Positions 17,322 to 25,590 of a stretch of DNA of 64,000 nucleotides are shown here, piece by piece. A model generated the notes under the pieces. That model did no database searches, was not told the DNA's origin, and saw only the letters and a program-made list of their open reading frames with translations. Each line of letters starts with the position of its first letter. The first letter of the stretch is position 1. Made by a program: the position numbers and the translations under genes. The DNA is from UBA9300 sp964577305. Lineage in GTDB: Bacteria > Bacteroidota > Bacteroidia > Bacteroidales > VadinHA17. The stretch lies in NCBI GenBank assembly GCA_964577305.1, contig CAZNYS010000005.1:1-64000 (forward strand), given 5' to 3'.

Positions 17322-20300
17322 TTAGAAGGTTACTCTTATCTCAAAGTTAAAACGCTTCATCATCGGGTAGGCACCAAAGTCTACTCCCAGATTGAAACCT
17401 TCGGGATCTCCACCAAGCCAGAAGGGAGTCCATGTAAACAGGTTTGTTCCCGTTACCGTGAATGTTGCAGCCTCTGCTCCTATTGCACTTAATATCCTGC
17501 TATTACTCAGCCGGTAATTAAGTGATATATTTCTGAGCCTTGTATATCTTGCTTCAAGAACATTGAAACTGTTGATCTGGTAGTTATACTGGTTTGTTGC
17601 AAATGAATGAACTGCCGGATAAAGTGGATCGGTGTTATCCGGGGTCCAGTGATCATCATGAATTACGTAAGCGTTATCCTTATTCTGAGTGAATGGATAT
17701 AGGTAGAACATTCCACCCTGGCGCATCGGGAACTGTGCCGAACTTATACCATAAAAGTCAGCCCGGAGGGAAAGGTTCTTGTATCCAACTTCAAGGCTGG
17801 TACTCCATGTTACCTCAGGAACATAAGGATGTGTTGATACGACCCTGTCCTGGCTGTTTACTGTTCCGTCACCATTATAATCGAGATACCTGAAATCTCC
17901 GACAATAGGTGCAGGTCCGCTGGCAAGAGGATACATAAACAACTCATCAAAATTCTGGTAGAATCCTATGCACTGTATACCCATTGTAGGCGTATAATAA
18001 TTCATCCTCTGTGCCAGTCCAACCGGTTTACCCTCAGCCTTCAGGTTTTCAGGTACGGTCGGTGATTCGTCATAGAATACAACTCTGCTCTCGTTTGCGT
18101 TAAGTATTCCATGGAGCCTGAAAAACATCCCGTTCATAAAGGTCTTGTTTATACCAAGGTCAACCTCAATCCCGTGGGCTTTTGTTTCTCCAAGATTACC
18201 CTGGATTGAACTGACTCCGACCCACGAGGGGACTGAGCGCCTTGACTGTAGTATTCCAACGCGGGATTCGTTATAAAGGTCCACAGTAAGAGTTAACTGG
18301 TTCTTAAAGAATCCGGTTTCAATACCAATATTTCTTTTAATAGCTTCTTCCCAGGTAGCATCGGTAACCGGTATAGAACCCTCACTTATATATGGGTAAT
18401 AATTCATAGGGTACCCGAAACCTGAGGTTCCGCTTACATTGGTAAACTCTGATATATAAAGCCATCTGGCAATACCGGCATCACTACCTACCTTGCCCCA
18501 TGATCCCCTGATCTTGAAAAAATCAAACCATGGCAGGGCCTGCCTGAAGAAATCTTCCTCGCTTAGTACCCATCCCACTGAAAATGCCGGGAAGGTACCG
18601 AATCGCAGACCCGGGGCAAATTTTTCTGAACCGGTATGTGCTACACTTGCTTCAAAGAGATATTTCGCATTATAGTTGTATGTTGCTCTTCCAACCCAGT
18701 TTTCCTCATAGGACGGGAAAACCGCCCTAGACTGGCTCTGCCTTCTGCTGAAAACTCCAACTGCAGTAATATTATGATTGCCAAATGAACGCTCGTAATT
18801 AAGCTGGGCATTGTAGTAATGGCTCCTGAAAGCACCTTGCAGGGTTTCATCTGCCGACACATCCAGTTTTGGCTGGGGCTTATCATAATTTACATTACCG
18901 TTAAAATCATAACGGGTCCAAGTGCTATCAGCCGGATTAAGATAATACCCCATATAATCACTCAGAAAAAATATCTGCCTGTACTGAACATTGCCCGTAT
19001 ATGAATATCCTACCGAGGCTGACAATCCTTCAGTAATAAAGTCAAGCTGCTGAGTCAGGTCGATATCGGTTGTCACTTCATTACTTTTCTGCCTGTGAAA
19101 ACCTCTTCCTCCCGTCCACATAAGCCTTATTTGTCCCTGATCAGTCTTGATAAACGGTCTTGTACCCGTCTGATTATAGGGAATAAGGTCATCCGGAAAT
19201 TGTTGAATAGCCTCTTCAGGATAAAATGGCATGGCGGTAACTGACTCAAACCATGTTTCCTGTGTATAGTAGTCTTCAGGCTTATTCCATACCTTCAGGT
19301 AACCACCCAGGTTGATCGCCAGATCAGTTGTCCTGGTAAGATTAAAATCAAGGTTATTTCTGAATGTATACCTGTTATGCCAGTAGTGAGCATTCTTCTT
19401 ATCGTATTGATAAGGGAATACATTTCCCACATCATATACATCTCCCTCATTAAGGTACCCAACGGATACAAAATACTGGACAAAATCATTACCTCCACGT
19501 GCATTCAGGTTATAGTTCTGATCAACCGCGGTGGTAAAATAGAAATCCATCCAGTCAAAATCAGGGTAGAGATAGGGTGAATCATGCGTCCTGTAATGTT
19601 CAAGCTCCTCATCTGTGATAAGCAAATCCCATTGCCCGTCATTCTTATAGGCCTCGTTCCTGAGAAGAAGAGTCTCATAAGCATTCATGTATTCAGGCAA
19701 CCGTGTTGGGCTTTTAACCGATGTCATTGCTGAAAAATCTAGCTGGACAGCACCTTTCCGTCCTCTCTTAGTATTAACAATAATTACACCGTTTGCACCC
19801 TTTACACCGTATACCGCAGTTGCTGAGGCATCTTTCAGAATAGATATGGAAGCTATCTCATTCGGGTCAAGGTTTGAGAAGGAACGTTCCACACCATCAA
19901 CGAGTATCAGAGGAGTGTTGTTTCCCATGGAGGCACCACCCCTGATCTGCATGGTAATGGAATTAGCCTCCTCTCCAGGCGTTGGGTCCTGCATCACCAC
20001 AACCAGACCCGGCAGATTGCCCTGCAGGGTATTCTCAAGACTTCCTCCCATTTTAATATCCATTAGCCTGTCGCCACTGATCTGTGACACTGCGCCAGCC
20101 ATTGTTTCCTTCTTCTGTATTCCATACCCTACAACGACTACTTCTTCCAGTGCAGCAACGGAAGGGCTAAGTATTACATCTATTACGGTCTGATCCCCAA
20201 CAGTTATTGTTTGTGATTCCATACCTACAAAGGAGAATTGTAGCTGATCAACAGGAGATGCCTCAATGGAGTATCTTCCCTCCATATCGGTTGACACTCC

Positions 20301-20462
20301 CTGGGTAGTCCCAACAATAACTACCGACACCCCGGGAAGTGTCTCTCCCGCCTCATTGGTAACAGTACCGCTGATTGTCCTTACCTGGGCCGATAAGGAT
20401 ACCGGTATAAGCAAAATCAACAATACCAGTAATTTTAGTTTACCATGTAATCCAGGTTTCAT
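17322..20462 (-). CDS. SusC/RagA-family TonB-dependent transporter (SusC1), first gene of PUL 1
   Basis: A 1046-residue outer-membrane transporter. The ATG at 20462 (MKPGLHGKLKLLVLLILLIP) gives a proper signal peptide; the open frame extends to 20555 without a better start. Domains: signal to about 27 (LSAQ), carboxypeptidase-regulatory-like domain (about 30-105, GTVTNEAGETLPGVSVVIVG), a canonical EEVVVVGYG box near 110, plug with YGVKGANGVIIVNTK near 215, then a barrel ending in a C-terminal aromatic-rich strand (EIRVTF). There is no N-terminal STN domain, so signalling through a FecR/ECF sigma pair is unlikely. It leads the PUL, after a 505-bp gap that holds a palindrome and a promoter-like box. 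Confidence 0.93.
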   Translation of the reverse strand: MKPGLHGKLKLLVLLILLIPVSLSAQVRTISGTVTNEAGETLPGVSVVIVGTTQGVSTDMEGRYSIEASPVDQLQFSFVGMESQTITVGDQTVIDVILSPSVAALEEVVVVGYGIQKKETMAGAVSQISGDRLMDIKMGGSLENTLQGNLPGLVVVMQDPTPGEEANSITMQIRGGASMGNNTPLILVDGVERSFSNLDPNEIASISILKDASATAVYGVKGANGVIIVNTKRGRKGAVQLDFSAMTSVKSPTRLPEYMNAYETLLLRNEAYKNDGQWDLLITDEELEHYRTHDSPYLYPDFDWMDFYFTTAVDQNYNLNARGGNDFVQYFVSVGYLNEGDVYDVGNVFPYQYDKKNAHYWHNRYTFRNNLDFNLTRTTDLAINLGGYLKVWNKPEDYYTQETWFESVTAMPFYPEEAIQQFPDDLIPYNQTGTRPFIKTDQGQIRLMWTGGRGFHRQKSNEVTTDIDLTQQLDFITEGLSASVGYSYTGNVQYRQIFFLSDYMGYYLNPADSTWTRYDFNGNVNYDKPQPKLDVSADETLQGAFRSHYYNAQLNYERSFGNHNITAVGVFSRRQSQSRAVFPSYEENWVGRATYNYNAKYLFEASVAHTGSEKFAPGLRFGTFPAFSVGWVLSEEDFFRQALPWFDFFKIRGSWGKVGSDAGIARWLYISEFTNVSGTSGFGYPMNYYPYISEGSIPVTDATWEEAIKRNIGIETGFFKNQLTLTVDLYNESRVGILQSRRSVPSWVGVSSIQGNLGETKAHGIEVDLGINKTFMNGMFFRLHGILNANESRVVFYDESPTVPENLKAEGKPVGLAQRMNYYTPTMGIQCIGFYQNFDELFMYPLASGPAPIVGDFRYLDYNGDGTVNSQDRVVSTHPYVPEVTWSTSLEVGYKNLSLRADFYGISSAQFPMRQGGMFYLYPFTQNKDNAYVIHDDHWTPDNTDPLYPAVHSFATNQYNYQINSFNVLEARYTRLRNISLNYRLSNSRILSAIGAEAATFTVTGTNLFTWTPFWLGGDPEGFNLGVDFGAYPMMKRFNFEIRVTF

Positions 20463-20967
20463 ACTTAATAGGTTTAAATTAGTTATTTGTTTATAAATAA
20501 TCTTAGTAAATTCCCTGTCTTCAAAATCTGTATATCTGGCCTTTGATTTGAGCACCAGATAATTAAAAAGCTATAAATAAAGAATAATCTCTATATCTTC
20601 TTGGTTAATTTATGACGGTTCCAAAGGTTAATTTTCAATTAATTATTATTGTAATTTATACACTTATTATGAGAACCAAATACACAGAATAGAGCTAATA
20701 AATTTTAACTTAGGTTTTAATTGTACGATTTACACTTATATACTCTAGCGAAATTAAGAAATATTTTGTTTCTACAAGATGATTTTTTTGAAAATTTAAG
20801 TCCGTTCAGCTTATTTAGAAATTATCTAAATTAAATCCACAGATTCTGTATTGCTTATGTTTCTGATAGTGTTACTGTTCAATAAACAGTAACAAAATTA
20901 ATGCGGTAAGTCAATAAAATAAATGAAGATTACCTATTCAGGATTATGTATTATCACTTATTTATTA
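20463..20967. promoter_or_regulatory. 505-bp AT-rich leader of PUL 1
   Basis: This gap between the glutathione peroxidase gene and SusC1 has no convincing gene on either strand. It holds two perfect inverted repeats (20813-20831 with 7-bp arms, and 20870-20894 with 10-bp arms) and one TAnnTTTG-type box on the minus strand at 20893-20900. A transcript starting near that box would have an untranslated leader of about 420 nt, long enough for post-transcriptional control. No known riboswitch pattern was recognised. Confidence 0.4.
20870..20894. promoter_or_regulatory. Palindrome abutting a promoter-like box (possible operator)
   Basis: A 10-bp perfect stem (TGTTACTGTT at 20870-20879, complement at 20885-20894) has a 5-nt loop. 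On the minus strand TAATTTTG (20893-20900) touches its upstream end, so the palindrome would cover the transcription start. The nearest -33 candidate is too close, which lowers confidence in the promoter. There is no U tract, so a terminator is less likely. Confidence 0.35.
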
Positions 20968-21507
20968 TTATTCATTAAGCCAGTTAAGAATTTCAGGATC
21001 GGTAGGTTTGATTCTTGGCTTAATTACTTTTACAAGCTTCCCATTTTCGTCGAGCAGGTATTTCTGGAAGTTCCACTGAACATCTGAGTCTTCAAAGCCA
21101 TTCAATTCTTTGGAAGTCAGCCATTTATAAACAGGATGCATATCCTTGCCCTTTACTGATATCTTGGACATCATAGGGAAAGTAACTCCATAATTCCTGG
21201 TACAGAATTCCTTGATTTCATCATTTGTTCCCGGTTCCTGTTTCATGAAGTTATTGGCAGGAAAACCGATAATAATAAAATCATCACCTCCGTACTGTTC
21301 CCACAATATCTGGAGTTCTTCATACTGGGGCGTAAAGCCGCATTTCGAAGCTGTATTGACTATCATAACTTTCTTCCCTTTCAGTTCAGAAAAACTGAAG
21401 TTTTCCCCTTCAAGGGTTTTTACAGTAAAATCATATATTGAGGTGTTCTGTGCATGTACATAAAATATCGATGTCATAAGTATAAGTGTAAGTATTATCC
21501 TTTTCAT
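20968..21507 (-). CDS. Exported glutathione peroxidase-family peroxidase (thioredoxin-dependent type)
   Basis: A 179-residue protein that reduces peroxides, probably with electrons from a thioredoxin-like protein. A signal peptide (1-20, FYVHAQ) places it in the periplasm. The peroxidatic Cys56 lies in NTASKCGFTPQY. Gln90 (KQEPG) and Trp145 (WNFQKY) complete the catalytic set, and the likely resolving Cys102 (FCTRNYGVTF) is 46 residues downstream, as in two-cysteine GPx. The usual Cys of GFPCNQF is Ala here (GFPANNF). It stands alone between GH3 and the PUL on the same strand, with gaps of 82 nt and 505 nt, so it is probably its own unit and unrelated to glycan use. Confidence 0.92.
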   Translation of the reverse strand: MKRIILTLILMTSIFYVHAQNTSIYDFTVKTLEGENFSFSELKGKKVMIVNTASKCGFTPQYEELQILWEQYGGDDFIIIGFPANNFMKQEPGTNDEIKEFCTRNYGVTFPMMSKISVKGKDMHPVYKWLTSKELNGFEDSDVQWNFQKYLLDENGKLVKVIKPRIKPTDPEILNWLNE

Positions 21508-21589
21508 AATGTCATTTTTTTCATCAAAGGAATAACAACAAATAACAGTGTTTGTTCATAAATATTTAAGCTCTTACCGTGTTTTGGTT

Positions 21590-24205
21590 TTATTTATAAT
21601 ACCTGGTCCGTCCTGAGATAACACCGGTAAATTCCGGATCCTGTCTACCTGTAAATCCGGGTTGTTTTCCTCCAACACTGATTGTAAACCACCCAGGTTC
21701 TGTAACCCTCTTATTATTTTTATCGATCATCGACAGGTCCTGAGGCTGAAGAAAAAATTTCAGGGTTTTTGATTCTCCCGGCTCGAGGCTAATCCTTTTG
21801 AATTTCTTTAATTCTCTCACAGGCCGTGGTGTAGATCCTTTTTCATCAGTAAGGTATAGTTGAATCACTTCTTCTCCCTTACGTTTGCCTGTATTTTTCA
21901 CTGATACGCTTATCTCAGCAGTCTTTCCTGCCTGCACTTTTTCAGGGATTTCAAGACCGCTGTATTCAAATGTTGTATAGCTCAAACCGAACCCGAAGGG
22001 ATAAAGTGGTTCACCTTTAAAGTACCTGTATGTACGTCCTTCCATAGCATAATCCTTGAAAGGTGGTAACTGATCAACTGATTTGTACCATGTTACTGGA
22101 AGGCGGCCTGCCGGGTTATAATCGCCAAACAGGACATCAGCCACTGCATTACCTCCCTCCTGCCCGGGGTAACCGGCAAGCAGTATGGCATTTGCCCTGT
22201 TGTCAATATCATTTACAGTAAGGGCACTGCCGTTCATAAGTATTACAATTACAGGTTTCCCGGTTTGTTTTATCCTGTCAAATAATTCCCTCTGCGCTGC
22301 AGGCAGTTGAAGATGCGTACGGTCGCCTCCCTTGAAGCCGTCAATATCAATAGGCATCTCTTCGCCTTCAAGCCTTTGCGACAGGCCCAGGACAAGCAAT
22401 ACTATATCAGATGATTGTGCCACACCTGCAGCTTTTTCCAGCATATCCTCCTGCGGTGGCGCCCATAAGAATTTAATATCGGCATCACCAGAATAATTCC
22501 GGTATATTATCTCCACCTTATATTTCTGATCCTTTTCAAGCTCTATCTCCTTCTCACGGTGAAAGGCATGATGACTGCCGGTATAGCTTATGAATTTTTC
22601 ATTATTAATAAATATCTCGTAGTTTGATGACCCCCAGCTGCCAAGAAAATATTTGCCTGTCTCCGGTGGTTGAAGCCAGCCGGTCCATTTAACTGACCAG
22701 TTATCATAAGGTATATCGGGATGAGGGCTGTACGTTTCCCAGTAAAAGTTTATATTATCATCAATCCGTGTAAATACTGGTTCACCCTCACAATTTATAT
22801 TATCATAATACTCCGCATACAGGCCCTGCCCACCGCTACTTGTATAAAAATACTCTGAGGGAACCGGAACCAGATTATGTAATCCTTCAGCCAGGGGGCT
22901 TCCTTCTGAATAAACCACCTTGCTTGTTTTACCGGTTTTATTCCTGATACCATCAAGTATTGTGACGGGGTTTTTGGGTATACCGTTATAATTACCAATC
23001 AGCGCTTCAAAATTATCTGCATTGGGGCCAATCACGGCAATCCTTTTTATATGTCTGTCCAGTGGCAGGATACCATCGTTCTTCAGTAATACAATTGATT
23101 TTCTTGCGGCCTCCCTGGCCATAGTATTATGGTAATCACAACAATTAACACTCAGTGGCATGCCTGTATATGGTACGATTGAATCAGGGTCAAATAATCC
23201 CAGTCTGAACCTGGCTAGCATAATCCTGCTAACTGCAATATCCAGGTCCTCTTCAGTAATCAGTCCTTGTTCAACTGCTTCTGCAAGGTGATTGAAGGTA
23301 ACACCGCAATTCAGGTCAGTTCCCCGTTTAACAGCTATTGCTGCTGATTCGGCAGGAGTCCGGGTATATCCCTGAAAAGTATGAAAATCAGATACAGCCC
23401 AGCAGTCTGAAACTATATATCCCTCAAATCCCCATTCATTACGCAGTATACCATATAATTCCTCGCTGGCGCAACAGGGATGGCCCCTGAACATATTATA
23501 TGCTCCCATAACAGACTGCACATTACCATCAACCACCAGTGTCCTGAAAGCAGGCAGGTATGTCTCACGCAGGTCAACCTCACTGACCTGTGCATTAAAC
23601 TCATGACGTATTGGCTCTGGGCCTGAATGCACTGCAAAATGTTTGGCGGTTGCCACGGTTTTCAGGTAAAGTGGATCATCCCCCTGCATCCCCAGTACAA
23701 ATTGAAGACCCATTCTTCCGGTAAGGTAAGGATCCTCACCATATGTCTCGTGCCCCCTTCCCCACCTCGGGTCCCTGAAAATATTTATATTTGGTGACCA
23801 GAATGTCAGCCCCTGGTATATTCCTCTCATTCCCCTTCGCTGGTAATCATGAAACTTTGCCCTTGCTTCGTCAGATATAATACTTGCTATTTCAAACATC
23901 AGATCTTCATCCCATGAAGCCGCAAGTGTAATGGACTGGGGGAAGACTGTTGCCCATCCCGACCTTGCAACACCGTGCAAGGCCTCATTCCACCAGTTGT
24001 ATTCCGGTATACCCAGCCGTGGTATAGCCGGAGCTGTATAAATCAATTGATCAGCCTTCTCCTTCATTGTCATTCTTGAGACAAGGTCATCAACCCGTTC
24101 CTCAAAGGAAAGGGAAGGGTTCATGAAGGGGAATTCAGATGTTTCCTGTGCAGTAAGAGGCAGGGAAAATAAAACAGATAATAATACAGACAGGGTTAAT
24201 TTCAT
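21590..24205 (-). CDS. GH3 glycosidase with PA14 insertion and fibronectin III-like domain
   Basis: An 871-residue exported beta-glycosidase (signal 1-20, LPLTAQ) that would release terminal sugars from oligosaccharides. The first GH3 domain spans about 25-360, with KHFAVHSGPE near 188 and nucleophile D267 in YIVSDCWA. A PA14-type module is inserted in the second domain at about 458-583 (GLYAEYYDN ... DIKFLWAPP). The general acid is probably one of the glutamates in RLEGEE, about 612-616. A fibronectin III-like domain closes the protein (about 765-848). PA14 insertions occur in GH3 beta-glucosidases and beta-xylosidases, so the exact sugar is open. It lies 123 nt after the aldose epimerase gene with a long inverted repeat between, and may share its transcript. 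Confidence 0.93.
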   Translation of the reverse strand: MKLTLSVLLSVLFSLPLTAQETSEFPFMNPSLSFEERVDDLVSRMTMKEKADQLIYTAPAIPRLGIPEYNWWNEALHGVARSGWATVFPQSITLAASWDEDLMFEIASIISDEARAKFHDYQRRGMRGIYQGLTFWSPNINIFRDPRWGRGHETYGEDPYLTGRMGLQFVLGMQGDDPLYLKTVATAKHFAVHSGPEPIRHEFNAQVSEVDLRETYLPAFRTLVVDGNVQSVMGAYNMFRGHPCCASEELYGILRNEWGFEGYIVSDCWAVSDFHTFQGYTRTPAESAAIAVKRGTDLNCGVTFNHLAEAVEQGLITEEDLDIAVSRIMLARFRLGLFDPDSIVPYTGMPLSVNCCDYHNTMAREAARKSIVLLKNDGILPLDRHIKRIAVIGPNADNFEALIGNYNGIPKNPVTILDGIRNKTGKTSKVVYSEGSPLAEGLHNLVPVPSEYFYTSSGGQGLYAEYYDNINCEGEPVFTRIDDNINFYWETYSPHPDIPYDNWSVKWTGWLQPPETGKYFLGSWGSSNYEIFINNEKFISYTGSHHAFHREKEIELEKDQKYKVEIIYRNYSGDADIKFLWAPPQEDMLEKAAGVAQSSDIVLLVLGLSQRLEGEEMPIDIDGFKGGDRTHLQLPAAQRELFDRIKQTGKPVIVILMNGSALTVNDIDNRANAILLAGYPGQEGGNAVADVLFGDYNPAGRLPVTWYKSVDQLPPFKDYAMEGRTYRYFKGEPLYPFGFGLSYTTFEYSGLEIPEKVQAGKTAEISVSVKNTGKRKGEEVIQLYLTDEKGSTPRPVRELKKFKRISLEPGESKTLKFFLQPQDLSMIDKNNKRVTEPGWFTISVGGKQPGFTGRQDPEFTGVISGRTRYYK

Positions 24206-24236
24206 TTTAGTGGTATAAATTAAAATTTTGAATATT

Positions 24237-24321
24237 GAATATCGAACACCGAATAACGAATGATGAATTATTCCTCACACCAATTCGAAATTCGTTATTC
24301 GTTATTCGGTATTCGACATTC
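24237..24321. repeat. Long imperfect inverted repeat between epimerase and GH3 genes
   Basis: The left arm (24237-24270) and right arm (24281-24321) are near-complementary and built from repeats of the type CGAATAACGAAT. They would form a hairpin of about 30 bp with a short loop. The element fills most of the 123-nt gap between two same-strand genes, so it could be an attenuator, an mRNA-stabilising structure or a dispersed repeat. Confidence 0.6.
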
Positions 24322-24328
24322 CACAGGG

Positions 24329-25462
24329 TTATTTAACAGAGAACTTATAAACTGTCTTTGAGGTAAAAGGCTTACCCGGTTCAAGCACTGTTGAAGGGAA
24401 ATCCGGTTGATTGGGACTATCAGGGAAATGCTGGGTCTCAAGGCATAATCCGCTTCTGTATTCGTAAAACTTTCCACCGTGTCCCTTTTCCAGGCCATTA
24501 AGGAAATTCCCACAATAGAATTGTACTCCGGGCTGATCTGTTGTCATTTCTATCATCCTGCCCGATTCAGGTTCATAAACAACAGCATCAGGTTCAGTTT
24601 TATTATCGAGTACAAAATTATGGTCATAACCCAATCCCAGCCTTAACTGTTCATAATCTTCCTCGATGCGATCACCAATTACATGTGATGTGGTAAAATC
24701 AAAAGGTGTCCCTTCAACGGGTCTGAGTTCACCCGTAGGTATAAGGTTTTCATCAACAGGTGTGAATTTACCTGCTGCTATCATCAGTTCATGATCAAGT
24801 ATATCACCATTACCTGCCCCATGCAGGTTAAAATATGCATGGTTTGTAATATTTAACACGGTCTTTTTATCCGTGCTGCACTTATATTCAATCACCAGTT
24901 CATTATCGTCAGTCCAGGTATATATTGCTTCAGCCTTTACCTCACCGGGATAGCCTTCTTCCATATCAGGGCTGATGTAAGTGAATTTTACTGACGGTTC
25001 CTCACCCTGCTTTTCTACTATCTCGGTATCCCACACAACGCTGTGCCATCCTCCTGGTCCGCCATGAAGAGTGTTTGGCTGATTATTGATGTTCAAATTA
25101 TATTCCACTCCGTCAAGAGTAAATTTTCCCCCGGCAATACGATTTGCATATCTCCCAACTACTGATCCGAAATAGGGATCACCATTCAGGTAGCCTTCCA
25201 GCGTTTCATAACCAAAAGTCATATTGTCTTTATTCCCATCTTTATCTGGCACTTCAAGCCAAACGAGGGTGGCACCATAATTGGTGAGTTTAATACTGTT
25301 TCCCGCGTTATTGGTCAGGGTGATTAAATCCACCTGTTTACCGTTCAGTTCACCAAAAATTTCTCTTTTCATAGTATATTCTTCTTTTACTTCCTGTTTA
25401 CAACCTGCGAACAGCAATATTGCTGCCAGGATCGAGATTTGTTTAAGATTCAGTTGTTTCAT
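24329..25462 (-). CDS. galM: Aldose 1-epimerase (mutarotase), lipoprotein
   Basis: A 377-residue enzyme that interconverts alpha and beta anomers of free aldoses. The start MKQLNLKQISILAAILLFAGC gives a lipoprotein signal (Cys21), so it acts in the periplasm or at the outer membrane, unlike cytosolic GalM. Catalytic His208 is in NITNHAYFNLHG and the base Glu342 is in RSGLCLETQHFPDSPNQP; the substrate-binding NTLHGGPGGW segment is near 130. Length is normal for the family plus a signal. The context (GH3 next, PULs nearby) suggests it equilibrates sugars freed outside the cytoplasm. A promoter-like site lies just upstream at 25490-25522. Confidence 0.93.
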   Translation of the reverse strand: MKQLNLKQISILAAILLFAGCKQEVKEEYTMKREIFGELNGKQVDLITLTNNAGNSIKLTNYGATLVWLEVPDKDGNKDNMTFGYETLEGYLNGDPYFGSVVGRYANRIAGGKFTLDGVEYNLNINNQPNTLHGGPGGWHSVVWDTEIVEKQGEEPSVKFTYISPDMEEGYPGEVKAEAIYTWTDDNELVIEYKCSTDKKTVLNITNHAYFNLHGAGNGDILDHELMIAAGKFTPVDENLIPTGELRPVEGTPFDFTTSHVIGDRIEEDYEQLRLGLGYDHNFVLDNKTEPDAVVYEPESGRMIEMTTDQPGVQFYCGNFLNGLEKGHGGKFYEYRSGLCLETQHFPDSPNQPDFPSTVLEPGKPFTSKTVYKFSVK

Positions 25463-25489
25463 GTTTTATATGTTAAAATTTATTTTCAT

Positions 25490-25522
25490 CAAATTTATTA
25501 AAATTATTTTTGCCGGGCTCAA
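25490..25522 (-). promoter_or_regulatory. Promoter-like site upstream of galM
   Basis: On the minus strand TAAATTTG (25490-25497) matches TAnnTTTG, and a TTG (25520-25522) lies 22 nt upstream. The spacing is one longer than the usual range. The site is 28 nt before the galM ATG. Confidence 0.4.
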
Positions 25523-25545
25523 TAAATCTTGTTGGTACAGATCTG

Positions 25546-25567
25546 ACTCATTCTCAACTCATTCTCA
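25546..25567. repeat. 11-bp tandem direct repeat upstream of galM
   Basis: ACTCATTCTCA occurs twice head to tail (25546-25556 and 25557-25567), followed by a degraded third copy to about 25578. It lies upstream of the promoter-like site, where direct repeats can be activator sites. It may equally be low-complexity sequence. Confidence 0.4.
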
Positions 25568-25590
25568 ACCTCATTCAACCTTTTTCAACA

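Noticed and set aside
20463..20555. Upstream extension of SusC1
   Set aside because: It would put a charged, non-signal segment before the proper signal peptide that starts at 20462.
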